A stretch of 64,000 nt of DNA, taken from NCBI GenBank assembly GCA_963546395.1, contig CAUUMS010000003.1, positions 62,001-126,000 on the forward strand, given 5' to 3'. This DNA is from Bacteroides_D sp963546395. GTDB lineage: Bacteria; Bacteroidota; Bacteroidia; Bacteroidales; CAJPTX01. Below, piece by piece: positions 1 through 8,454 of this stretch. Below the pieces are notes generated by a model, which did not search any database, was not told where the DNA came from, and worked only from the letters and a program-made list of their open reading frames with translations. Each line of letters starts with the position of its first letter. Within the stretch, counting starts at the first letter, position 1. Both the position numbers and the translations under genes were made by a program.

Positions 1-93
1 CATGCTACTCCCAGCGTGTTCATGCACCCCCGTCAACCACTTCGCTCGAGAGCGTTACCTACCCTTGTGTCTCCTGCCTATATGGTACCTTGT

Positions 94-126
94 TTTGCAT
101 AGTAGTGAAAGTTGTACTATATTTGC
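94..126 (+). promoter_or_regulatory. Bacteroidota-type promoter for the PspC operon
   Basis: TTTG at 94-97, a 20-base spacer and TATATTTGC at 118-126 match the Bacteroidota -33/-7 promoter pattern (TTTG, about 19-21 bases, TAnnTTTG). It lies about 43 bases upstream of the first PspC start, giving a short leader. The match is among the best in the window. Confidence 0.7.
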
Positions 127-168
127 ACCGTAAAAGAACTGTGTGGGCTACACTAATGAGGTTGAGCC

Positions 169-723
169 ATGAAACGTACAATACAAGCCAGTGTGGGAAG
201 TAGGCTCCTCGTCTTGGAAGAGGATGCCTGGTCGGCACTCGATCGCTACCTAAAGCGGTTGCGAAGCGTGCTAATTGACCGAGATGAATCGCTCGAGTCG
301 CTATCCGACGTCGAGATGCGTATTGCGGATTACCTGTGGGAGTGGCGTGCCGCCGGAGGCCAGGTGGTGCGCATGGAAGATGTGGAGCGGGCCATAGCGC
401 TGATGGGGGAGCCCGACGAGATGGTGCCACCGCGTGAGCATGCGTCATACCAGGGGCGTATCACGCAGCGTAAACTCTTCCGCGATGGGCAGCGTCGTAC
501 CATTGGGGGTGTGTGCAGCGGGCTCTCATACTACTTCGGCATCGATGTGGTTGTCGTGCGACTCATCTTCGCCGGGGCGTTGCTCGTGCTGGGAGCCACG
601 TTCTGGATCTATATCATCCTGTGGATCGTCATCCCTGGGACGAAGACGTATGCCGACCGTCTGGCGATGAAGGGGCTCCCGATCACGGCGGAGAACCTAC
701 GCCGTGAGGCCGAGGGTGCGTGA
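169..723 (+). CDS. PspC domain membrane protein
   Basis: A 184-residue protein with a soluble N-terminal half and a PspC domain at about residues 101-160, seen as RKLFRDG, then GGVCSGL, then a hydrophobic segment ending in ILWIVIPG. PspC proteins sit in the inner membrane and are linked to envelope stress sensing; the role here is inferred from the family only. It is the first gene of a three-gene run with a PadR regulator 22 bases downstream and a larger PspC protein after that. The ATG at 169 fits the upstream promoter. The N-terminal part (residues 1-90) resembles the N-terminus of the larger PspC protein downstream, suggesting both arose from one ancestor. Confidence 0.85.
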   Translation: MKRTIQASVGSRLLVLEEDAWSALDRYLKRLRSVLIDRDESLESLSDVEMRIADYLWEWRAAGGQVVRMEDVERAIALMGEPDEMVPPREHASYQGRITQRKLFRDGQRRTIGGVCSGLSYYFGIDVVVVRLIFAGALLVLGATFWIYIILWIVIPGTKTYADRLAMKGLPITAENLRREAEGA

Positions 724-745
724 TCACCATTAACCAGAGAAGGCC

Positions 746-1120
746 ATGGAGATTATCAATCAGGAGCAAGTGCGCACGCAGATGCGGCGTGGCGTGCTCG
801 AGCTATGCGTGCTATCCATCATCGCCGAGGGCGATGCGTACACCACCGACCTGGTGGAACACCTGAAGAAAGCTGAGATGATCGTGGTGGAGGGCTCGAT
901 ATACCCGCTGCTGTCTAGGCTCAAGAACCAGAACTACCTGGCTTACCGCTGGGAAGAGTCGCAGCAGGGCCCGCCCCGCAAGTACTACAGCCTCACCGCC
1001 GCCGGGCGATCCTACCTGGCGATGCTTACTGAGGCCTGGCGTTCCATGGTGGAGTCAGTCAACTCCCTGCTAGTTACGCCTGAGGCTGATGCGCAGGCGG
1101 ACGATGGGGAGGGACAATAA
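746..1120 (+). CDS. PadR family transcriptional regulator
   Basis: A 124-residue winged-helix protein. The N-terminal MRRGVLELCVLSIIAEG, the GSIYPLLSRL segment and the GPPRKYYSLTAAG wing are typical of PadR. PadR proteins are usually dimeric repressors. The position between two PspC genes suggests it controls this operon, and in Bacteroidota this PspC-PadR-PspC order is common. The C-terminus after residue 110 is acidic and looks disordered. The effector is unknown. Confidence 0.9.
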   Translation: MEIINQEQVRTQMRRGVLELCVLSIIAEGDAYTTDLVEHLKKAEMIVVEGSIYPLLSRLKNQNYLAYRWEESQQGPPRKYYSLTAAGRSYLAMLTEAWRSMVESVNSLLVTPEADAQADDGEGQ

Positions 1121-1137
1121 TTAAACGTGCAGCGGTC

Positions 1138-2757
1138 ATGGAAAACACTGTAGGGATAAGTCTAGCGGGTTACTCGTTTCGTGTGGAGCCCGCTGCGTAC
1201 CAACGTCTCCGGGCCTATATCGATGAGCTTATCGCCACGTTTGGCACCTCACCCGAGGGGCGCGATGTGGTCGATAGCATTGAAGAACGCCTGGCCGAGC
1301 TTCTCTCCGAGCGGGTAGAGGGGGCGAGCGTCGTCATGCTCAGCGATGTGGCCATCGTCATTGCCCAGATGGGGGACGTGGGTGAAATGTCGGGTGAGCC
1401 TGCGCCGCAACCCACCGATACGCCTCGTCCCAGGAGGCGCACCCGTTTCTACCGTGATACGGAGCATCGTCTCCTGGGGGGCGTGTGTGCTGGTCTCACT
1501 GCGCGCATGGGGATTCCGTCCTGGGTGCTACGGCTCCTGTTCCTGCTCACACTCCCCCTCGGCGGCTTCAGCCTGCTGCTCTACGTGATACTCTGGCTCG
1601 CTCTGCCCCCGGCCGTCACAGCCAAAGAGCGTATGGAGATGCGGGGCCAGAGGCTCACCTTTGCCGGCTTACGCGATGAGGCCAGCAAGCAATACCAGTC
1701 GATGCGCGAGGCATACCGCGAGGGGAGACGTGCGTCACCCTCACTCACTGGGGGCCCCACCATAGTGGAGCGGGTGCTCGTGCTCTTTGCCACGGTGCTG
1801 CTGGGAATCATCCGAATCGTCCTCTTCGTGGTAGGCGTATGCCTACTCGTGGGAGGGCTGCTAGGGATGATGGGCTGCATCCTAGGATTCATCTTCTACA
1901 TGAAGGGCGACGTGCTAACGTCATCGATGCTGCATGATGAATTCGAGTGGATCTCTCAGTTTATGGGAGCCCCACATCTCGTGGTGATACTCACCATGCT
2001 CATCGTCCTCGTGCCGCTGGGCTTTGCCTTCATCGGAGGATTGAGCTTGGTGGCCCGTGTGCGCATTCGCCTAGTGCCTTGCCTGGTGGCCGCCGGGCTA
2101 TGGTTGACAGCCATCGTTGCGCTGATAGCTTGGTCGCTATTTGGCTTTATGGCGATCACTCCGGCCAATCATAGGATGCCCGCGCAGCAGTTGGAGGTGC
2201 AGGCTGGCGACACGCTGCGTGTGCAGTCGGATGCCCTGTTCCGTGCCGACTCCGAGTGGCACTACCACGGCCGCCAATCGTGGGTTAGCCGACTCTTCGA
2301 CTTGGGCGAATGGCTCTCACGTCCCGCCAACCAGCGGCTGAACGTGGAGCTCCACATCACCCACGAGCCCCATGCTACCCTACAGGTGGTGAATTGCGCC
2401 GTGAGGCGTCAGAAGGCTCTGGCGCATGATGCCGCGAGGGCCATCATCTATGAGCCACAGGCCAAAGGGGACACGTTGTATTTACCCTCCAGCTTTGATG
2501 TGAACCAGGACTGGGGCCCCTCGGGGCTCGAGACGGTGGACGTGCACCTATACCTGCCCGAGGGCTCCTACCTCTGCATCGATAAGAATGCGGCGCCGCT
2601 GTTCAACTTCGCATTCTACATGTGCGGGGTCCGAACCAAGTTTGCCGATCAGTACCTGCGCGTCCGCGACGGATACCTCGAGCTGCCCAACGGGAAGCGA
2701 CGCCTGCGCCTGGGCCGTGGGCCCGATTGGAATAAGCCCGACCCAGAGGATGATTAG
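1138..2757 (+). CDS. Large PspC domain protein, multi-pass membrane
   Basis: A 539-residue protein. Residues 1-90 resemble the soluble N-terminus of the first PspC protein. A PspC domain follows at about residues 103-165 (RFYRDTEHRLLGGVCAGL, then a hydrophobic stretch ending ILWLALPP). Several further membrane segments lie between about residues 215 and 345, and a C-terminal region of about 190 residues is probably periplasmic. It starts 18 bases after the PadR gene and is surely in the same operon. Length and layout match the long PspC proteins of Bacteroidota. The function is likely envelope stress sensing or adaptation, by inference. Confidence 0.85.
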   Translation: MENTVGISLAGYSFRVEPAAYQRLRAYIDELIATFGTSPEGRDVVDSIEERLAELLSERVEGASVVMLSDVAIVIAQMGDVGEMSGEPAPQPTDTPRPRRRTRFYRDTEHRLLGGVCAGLTARMGIPSWVLRLLFLLTLPLGGFSLLLYVILWLALPPAVTAKERMEMRGQRLTFAGLRDEASKQYQSMREAYREGRRASPSLTGGPTIVERVLVLFATVLLGIIRIVLFVVGVCLLVGGLLGMMGCILGFIFYMKGDVLTSSMLHDEFEWISQFMGAPHLVVILTMLIVLVPLGFAFIGGLSLVARVRIRLVPCLVAAGLWLTAIVALIAWSLFGFMAITPANHRMPAQQLEVQAGDTLRVQSDALFRADSEWHYHGRQSWVSRLFDLGEWLSRPANQRLNVELHITHEPHATLQVVNCAVRRQKALAHDAARAIIYEPQAKGDTLYLPSSFDVNQDWGPSGLETVDVHLYLPEGSYLCIDKNAAPLFNFAFYMCGVRTKFADQYLRVRDGYLELPNGKRRLRLGRGPDWNKPDPEDD

Positions 2758-2834
2758 ATTCCACGCTGCTCTACCCATCTACGACGTGGTGTGAGGGGAG
2801 CATTCGGGCGTGTGCGGCTACGATGCGGGGGAGG

Positions 2835-5800
2835 TTAGAGCGTTACGGGCTCAAGCCTCCCCTGCCCGTCATCCGGGTTGAGGTACCACAGGTAGCCCCG
2901 TGGCGCCGGGTGCCCCATCTCACTCAGGAATGCGAGGTAGCGTTGCACCTGCAACTTGTCCTCATCCTTAGGGTGGGCAAATTTGAAGTCCACCACCAGC
3001 GTCTCATGCGGCAGCAACGACACGCGGTCGGGGCGGAATACGCTCCCATCGTGCGAGATAATTTCGCGCTCGGCCAGGTGCTGAAACTGGCCATCGAAGC
3101 ACGGGCGAAGCTCCCCATGCTCTATGCTCATCGTGATGCTTGCGTGCAGACATTCTGCGGCTGCCTGTTCCAGGTGCCCACGCTGCGCGAGTTGCTCGAG
3201 AGCCGCCCAGAGCCGATCGGCACCCGCGTAGCCAGACAGGATCTCGTGCAGGAGCTCCCCGCGCTGCTGTCGCTGTTTGCGGATGCGAAGCTGATCGAAA
3301 GCCGTGCGCCGGGCCACCGTGATAGCCCTCCGGATGCGTAGTTTCGTGGTGGTGAATAGCTCATCGCCCGCCCGCCTACAGGCCGTGAGGTCAGCTCGCC
3401 GGACGTGCCCATCACTCGGGGCTGATGATGCGGAAGCATCGTGCGGCACCAGCTCGCCAATGGATCGCACCGTGGCCCCATGGACAATCTGCTGCGACGA
3501 CCACTCGTAGCTCTCACAGGCCGGCTGCACGAATGCCTGGTAGGTGCCCCCCGTGTTCGCCTTCCCATCTTTCACCAGTATAAGCCGTCGCTTTGCGCGT
3601 GTGAATGCCACGTAGAGCAGGTTCAGCGAATCGATGTGCCGCATCCAGTGCTCCTGTAGCACCGTGAGCGCGAGGCTGGATCGGAGGGAATCCCCGCGCA
3701 TTTGCGTCGGGAGTAGCATCTCGTCACCCCCCTCCGGGAATGGCCTGCCCCATAGCACCGTGCTATCGACCCGGGGACTGATGGGCCAGTCGATCTCGGG
3801 GCAAATCACCGTGTCGAACTCAAGGCCCTTCGATTTGTGCACCGTGATGACATTCACGGCGTGTTTATCCTTAGCCAGATCGAGTGCGCGCAGCGCGGGA
3901 TCCTGCTCTGCGTAAGATGTTAGGAAGGCCTGCAAGTTGGGCGATCCGTCCCGCTGGTAGGCATGCACGATGTCGCGCAATGCCAGCACGTAGGGCCGCT
4001 CGCCGGGGGTGCTGGGGATGCACAGCCCCTGGGCAATGCCATCGAAGGCCTCCAGCAGCGGGTAGGTGACGAACTGCCGAAGCCACTCCCCGGCCTGCCG
4101 CAGGGGTTGACGTTCTTCCTCTAGCGGGATGCGCGCCCGTAGCGCGTCGAGTTCCCCCATGCACTCGGCCAGATGCCGCTCGAGTAGGGCCCTATCCACG
4201 GGGCTGTCGAGCCCACCCACCACGCGCATGGCAGCAAGCAGCACCTGCACGTCGGGTGAATTGTCCACCAGCAGCGCATCCTGACTCACCACGCTGTAGG
4301 GGTCCTTAGCCCGGGCCTGCCCATGCGCCAGCAGGGCATCCACGTACGTCGAGGCCGTGGATCGGCGGCGCACCAGCACGGCGATGTCACCAGCAAGCAC
4401 CCCCAGCTCGTCTATCAGGTAATCGATGCGAGCCATCGTGTACGCCAGTGCACCAGGCACCGCGGGGGATTCTTCCTCTTCATTTTTTTGTGATGATTCC
4501 ACGGCCTCAGCTGGCTCGGCAAGCTCCACGTAGCCTACCTCACTCGTGGGCCTGTGGGGGATCTGCCGAAGGCTGCTGAAGGCGGATTCCTGTAAGCGAA
4601 TGAAGGCCTCGAAGTCGCGTTGGGCCGCATCGCGCAGTGCCTCGTCGGGTGGTAGGCTCTGCATGAACTCGGCGCACAGGGACGACAGTTGCGCCACGGC
4701 AGCCTCGAAGAACCGGTTGTTAAATTCCACCACGGTGGCTGCGCTGCGGTAGTTGTGCGTCAGCGTGGCCCGCTCGCACCCGAAGGTGGCCTCGAAGGCC
4801 TGGGGAATCTCATCGGCCAGTAAGAGCCAGTCGCCGCCCCGCCAGCGGTAGATAGCCTGCTTCACATCACCCACCAGCATGGCGAGCCCTCCCTCGGCGA
4901 GACTGTTCTCCACGAGGGGTTGCAGCAGCGACCAGTGGACGCGCGACGTGTCCTGAAATTCGTCGATCATCACGCTGTCGTAGCGTGTGCCCATGCGCTC
5001 GAAGATGAACGTGGTGTCATCCCCATGCGCCAGGTCGCGCAGTATGACGGTGAGGTCATCCGGCAGCAGCATGCGCCTGCGGCGTGACACGGCCGTGATG
5101 TACCCCCGTAGCGTGGCTAGCACTGACATCTGCGGCAGCAGGGCCATAGCCTGGCAGCAGGTGTTGTAGACTGCGAGGTGCCGATCGAGGTACTCGATTA
5201 GGGCCACGTAGGGTTCGAATAGGCTCTCCTGCACTAGCTGTTGAAGGTGAGCCCCCTCGGCCGATTCCCGTTGCTTCTTGCTGAACCAGCGATCGGCATC
5301 AAGGCTTGCATCCCGCATCCGTTTCGATACCCCCGCGCACGTCTTCCCATCCCGTATCTGGCGCATTACGTTCGTCAAAGCCACCCAGTGCGAAGTCTGT
5401 CCGTAGGCAAAGCTCTCGGCGGTGAGGCCTGCGTCCCGGAGTTGCACCTCCAGCGGGGTGTAGAGTTGGAGAAGCCCCTCCTGCAAGGCTTTCATCTCGT
5501 CGGTCAGGTGCTGATGTAGACCGGAGATGCGCTCGATGGCAAAGAATGCATGGCGTTGAGTCGCTGGCAGGAGCTGAAATGCTGGCTGGAAGAGCTGCGC
5601 GGCTTGCCCCATCAGCGACTTGCGAAACACCCAGCTCTTCCCTGCGGCGGTGCGCGTGTGCGCCAGCGAGAGCAGCCATTGGTACGTGTCCGTCTCCTCC
5701 TTCAGCTCCCCCAGGAGCTGGTCGGTGGCCTCGCTTAGCACCTGTTGCCGGTCGAGGGTGATGCCCACCTCGGCATGCATGTGTAGCTCCCACAGCAGCG

Positions 5801-6200
5801 TCTGCGCCATCCGCTGTAGAAAGCTGTCGATGGTGCTCACCGATAGGCTCGAGTAGTTGTGTAGCAGGGCGGTGAGGAGTAGGGCGGCCCGTGTGCGTAT
5901 CTCGTCGGCTGGCAATCCCGACGTGTGGGCCAGATCGGCCAGCATCGGGGCCTCTGCGCTTTGCGCCATGGCGTGTAGCGTGCCCAGGAGTCGCTCTTTC
6001 AGCTCGCCCGCAGCCTTGTTGGTGAAGGTGATGCACAGGGTGCCAGCCAGCCGACGCAGGATGCCGCGGGGGGAGGGATTCCATCCCTCGTGGCACAGGG
6101 CGTGCAGGAGCAAACGCTTCACCAGCGTGTACGTCTTGCCCGAGCCTGCCGAGGCGTTGTAGATGATGAGCTGTGATGCCTCGTCTGCCTGCCAATCCAT
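2835..6200 (-). CDS. AddA/RecB-like UvrD-type helicase-nuclease
   Basis: A 1121-residue superfamily 1 helicase. Motif I is NASAGSGKT (residues 15-23), the DEFQDTS motif II is near 414, VHKSKGLEFD marks motif V and LLYVAFTRAKRR motif VI (about 865). The C-terminus carries a PD-(D/E)XK nuclease signature: RPDR, then VVDFKFA near 1072, then QVQRY. Such enzymes process double-strand DNA ends for recombination. I chose ATG 6200 over a longer frame to 6314 because a TACCTTTGC promoter at 6224-6232 lies inside the longer version. No AddB-like partner is adjacent, which is unusual for an AddAB pair. Other possible names are RecB-like or a stand-alone UvrD nuclease. Confidence 0.85.
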   Translation of the reverse strand: MDWQADEASQLIIYNASAGSGKTYTLVKRLLLHALCHEGWNPSPRGILRRLAGTLCITFTNKAAGELKERLLGTLHAMAQSAEAPMLADLAHTSGLPADEIRTRAALLLTALLHNYSSLSVSTIDSFLQRMAQTLLWELHMHAEVGITLDRQQVLSEATDQLLGELKEETDTYQWLLSLAHTRTAAGKSWVFRKSLMGQAAQLFQPAFQLLPATQRHAFFAIERISGLHQHLTDEMKALQEGLLQLYTPLEVQLRDAGLTAESFAYGQTSHWVALTNVMRQIRDGKTCAGVSKRMRDASLDADRWFSKKQRESAEGAHLQQLVQESLFEPYVALIEYLDRHLAVYNTCCQAMALLPQMSVLATLRGYITAVSRRRRMLLPDDLTVILRDLAHGDDTTFIFERMGTRYDSVMIDEFQDTSRVHWSLLQPLVENSLAEGGLAMLVGDVKQAIYRWRGGDWLLLADEIPQAFEATFGCERATLTHNYRSAATVVEFNNRFFEAAVAQLSSLCAEFMQSLPPDEALRDAAQRDFEAFIRLQESAFSSLRQIPHRPTSEVGYVELAEPAEAVESSQKNEEEESPAVPGALAYTMARIDYLIDELGVLAGDIAVLVRRRSTASTYVDALLAHGQARAKDPYSVVSQDALLVDNSPDVQVLLAAMRVVGGLDSPVDRALLERHLAECMGELDALRARIPLEEERQPLRQAGEWLRQFVTYPLLEAFDGIAQGLCIPSTPGERPYVLALRDIVHAYQRDGSPNLQAFLTSYAEQDPALRALDLAKDKHAVNVITVHKSKGLEFDTVICPEIDWPISPRVDSTVLWGRPFPEGGDEMLLPTQMRGDSLRSSLALTVLQEHWMRHIDSLNLLYVAFTRAKRRLILVKDGKANTGGTYQAFVQPACESYEWSSQQIVHGATVRSIGELVPHDASASSAPSDGHVRRADLTACRRAGDELFTTTKLRIRRAITVARRTAFDQLRIRKQRQQRGELLHEILSGYAGADRLWAALEQLAQRGHLEQAAAECLHASITMSIEHGELRPCFDGQFQHLAEREIISHDGSVFRPDRVSLLPHETLVVDFKFAHPKDEDKLQVQRYLAFLSEMGHPAPRGYLWYLNPDDGQGRLEPVTL

Positions 6201-6223
6201 GATGCTTCCCGTGCCGGTGTACG

Positions 6224-6232
6224 GCAAAGGTA
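6224..6232 (-). promoter_or_regulatory. TAnnTTTG promoter element for the helicase gene
   Basis: TACCTTTGC read on the minus strand, 24 bases upstream of ATG 6200. No clear -33 TTTG is visible. It decides the start choice for the helicase. Confidence 0.6.
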
Positions 6233-6305
6233 CGATCCTTTCGCCCGTGCCACAGCCAGGCCGTCTCGGCCTGGCCCCCGCGGCCCCTGCACCCAACTCA
6301 CGACG

Positions 6306-6369
6306 TACCATCAACGCATCAAGTCCGTATTTCCCCCGCCAAATACGGACTTGATACGGCGTTGGTGTA
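6306..6369. repeat. Palindromic intergenic repeat, copy 1
   Basis: A perfect 13-base inverted repeat, CAAGTCCGTATTT (6320-6332) and AAATACGGACTTG (6341-6353), flanks an 8-base loop. It is framed by imperfect outer arms (TACCATCAACG on the left, CGTTGGTGTA on the right). Related sequence occurs at 19482-19519 and 45041-45080. All three copies lie between divergent genes. Confidence 0.75.
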
Positions 6370-6449
6370 CCGATTCCACGCTTTCAGCAACCCGTGCGGC
6401 GCATCGGCCCTCATCCCCGACGATGCGATGCGGATAGTAGGTTTTGGTG

Positions 6450-6458
6450 TAACTTTGA
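6450..6458 (+). promoter_or_regulatory. Candidate promoter for the restriction-modification operon
   Basis: TAACTTTGA matches TAnnTTTG, 74 bases before the methyltransferase ATG. No convincing -33 element is seen. Confidence 0.45.
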
Positions 6459-6531
6459 ACCTGAGGCACAGGGTTAGCCTCTGCGCGACCCATTCGCGGC
6501 AAGCAATTTCAATGGGGGTGACAAGGGTGAT

Positions 6532-8454
6532 ATGGCAAAGAAGGAAGTAAGGACTGATCTCTGGGTGTACGAGCTGCTGAAGGAGGCCAATCTCAATCTC
6601 ACGCCTCAGGGCTGCGACTTACGGGAGGTGGACGAGGCCCTGCGCACTGCCTCCAAGGCGCAAACGGGGCATGCGGGCTACCCCGAGTACTGCGGCGCGG
6701 TGAAGGATTTCCTCCTCGTCATCGAGGATAAGGCCTCGCTCAGCCAACACCTCCTCCGGGATGCGCATGGGGTGCTGGCGCAGGATGTGCGGGCGGTGAA
6801 GGATTACGCGGTGAATGGGGCTCTCTTCTACGCGTTGCACCTGGCGCAGAACACCACCTACCACAAGGTGCTGGCCATCGGCGTCTCGGGCAATGAGAAG
6901 CATCATCGCATCACGCCGCTGTTTGTTAACGATCGTGGCGATTGGGAGGAGCTGCCCGATGTGGAGACCTTCATCTCGTTCAGCGAGGCTAACATCGATG
7001 AGTATTACTTCAGGGAGATCCTCAGGGAGCCGACAGATGTGGAGCGGACCACGGCGGCCATCCTCAAGGATGCAGAGGCTCTCCACAACGATTTGCGCAA
7101 TTATGGCAACCTCACCACCGAGCAGAAGCCGCTCATCGTGTCGGGTATCATGCTCGCGCTGCGCGAGATAGAGCATCGGACATTCTCGATAGACTCCCTC
7201 ATTGGGGATTCTGTCAAAACGGATGGCCAGAAGATCTACGAGGCGATCGCAAGCAACCTCTCCCGTGCCGATGTCACGCCTGAGACCAAGCGCGACAAGT
7301 TGCTCAGCCAGTTCGCCCTCATCAGGGACACCACTAAGATCAACGAGAAGGATGCCCACCTGGGCAAGACACCCCTGAGGCACTACGTGGAGTTCCTCTA
7401 CGAGAGCGTCTACAAGAACATTCGTTACCGAAGCTCGGCCGAGGATTACCTGGGACGCTTCTACGGTGAGTTCATGTCCTACTCCGGCGGCGATGGGCAG
7501 ACTTTGGGCATTGTGCTCACGCCGAAGCACATTACCGAGCTCTTCTGCGACCTGGTGCAGCTCCGACCCACTGACAAGGTGCTCGACCCGTGTTGCGGCA
7601 CAGGAGGCTTCCTCATTGCCGCCATGCACAAGATGGTGGGTCAGACGGACGACGAGACGCAGCGGCGTGACATCCGGCGCAATCGCCTCTTCGGTGTGGA
7701 GCTACAGCCCTACATGTTCGCCATTGCTACCACCAACATGATCCTGCGTGGCGACGGGAAGAGCAATCTGCACAATAGCGACTTCCTGAAGCTCAATGCC
7801 AGCCAGCTACAGCAGAAGGGGTGCACGGTGGGCATGATGAATCCGCCCTACTCGCAGGGCTCCAAGCGAAACCTCGACCTGTACGAGATCCGATTCACCG
7901 AGCACCTGCTCGACTCCCTCGTCGAGGGGGCGCGGGCGGTGGTCATCATCCCGCAGTCGGCCGTCACGGGCAAGACCAATGAGGAGAAGGTGATCAAGAG
8001 CAGCATTCTGCGCCACCATACGCTCGAGGGGGTGATAACACTCAATAAGGACACGTTCTACCAAGTGGGGACTAATCCCTGCATCGCAGTCTTCACGGCA
8101 GGGGTGCCGCACGCAAAGGATCACCGGAGCAAGTTCATCAACTTCGAGGATGATGGCTACGTGGTCAGCAAGCATGTGGGACTAGTGGAAACAGCTAGCG
8201 CCAAGGACAGACGGCAGCATTTGCTGGATGTGTGGTTCGGTCGCATCGAGGCTGAGACCCGATTTTGCGTCGAGACCACCATCGAGGCTGAGGATGAGTG
8301 GCTGCACGCCTTCTACTACTTCAACGATGAGATACCCACTGAGGCCGACTTCGCGAAGGTGATGGCAGATTACCTCTCGTTCGAGTTCAACATGCGCGTC
8401 CACGGTCGGGGCTACCTGTTCGGCGATGGGGAGGAGGGAGCGGATCATGCTTAG
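6532..8454 (+). CDS. BcgI-like type IIB restriction-methyltransferase subunit
   Basis: A 640-residue protein. The N-terminus carries a candidate PD-(D/E)XK nuclease: PEY at 51-53, then D59 and E65-D66-K67 in VIEDKA. The C-terminal half is an N6-adenine methyltransferase with DPCCGTGG (about 353-360, SAM binding) and NPPY (about 437, catalytic). A nuclease fused to a gamma-type methyltransferase, followed by a separate specificity gene, is the layout of BcgI A/B, and the lengths (640 and 368) are close to what I recall for BcgI (about 637 and 341). No HsdR gene is nearby, which fits a self-contained type IIB enzyme cutting on both sides of its site. The alternative is an HsdM whose N-terminus is not a nuclease. 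Confidence 0.75.
   Translation: MAKKEVRTDLWVYELLKEANLNLTPQGCDLREVDEALRTASKAQTGHAGYPEYCGAVKDFLLVIEDKASLSQHLLRDAHGVLAQDVRAVKDYAVNGALFYALHLAQNTTYHKVLAIGVSGNEKHHRITPLFVNDRGDWEELPDVETFISFSEANIDEYYFREILREPTDVERTTAAILKDAEALHNDLRNYGNLTTEQKPLIVSGIMLALREIEHRTFSIDSLIGDSVKTDGQKIYEAIASNLSRADVTPETKRDKLLSQFALIRDTTKINEKDAHLGKTPLRHYVEFLYESVYKNIRYRSSAEDYLGRFYGEFMSYSGGDGQTLGIVLTPKHITELFCDLVQLRPTDKVLDPCCGTGGFLIAAMHKMVGQTDDETQRRDIRRNRLFGVELQPYMFAIATTNMILRGDGKSNLHNSDFLKLNASQLQQKGCTVGMMNPPYSQGSKRNLDLYEIRFTEHLLDSLVEGARAVVIIPQSAVTGKTNEEKVIKSSILRHHTLEGVITLNKDTFYQVGTNPCIAVFTAGVPHAKDHRSKFINFEDDGYVVSKHVGLVETASAKDRRQHLLDVWFGRIEAETRFCVETTIEAEDEWLHAFYYFNDEIPTEADFAKVMADYLSFEFNMRVHGRGYLFGDGEEGADHA

Larger units (their letters stand above)
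6201..6531. other. Divergent intergenic region with palindromic repeat
   Basis: A 331-base gap between the helicase gene (-) and the restriction-modification genes (+). It holds the minus-strand promoter at 6224-6232, the palindromic repeat at 6306-6369 and a weaker plus-strand promoter at 6450-6458. No gene is seen. Confidence 0.7.

Noticed and set aside
5299..6195. 298-codon minus-strand ORF
   Set aside because: It overlaps the helicase in another frame and is His/Arg/Gly rich with no domain.
6619..7629. 336-codon minus-strand ORF
   Set aside because: It is a shadow of the methyltransferase gene, made open by high G+C.
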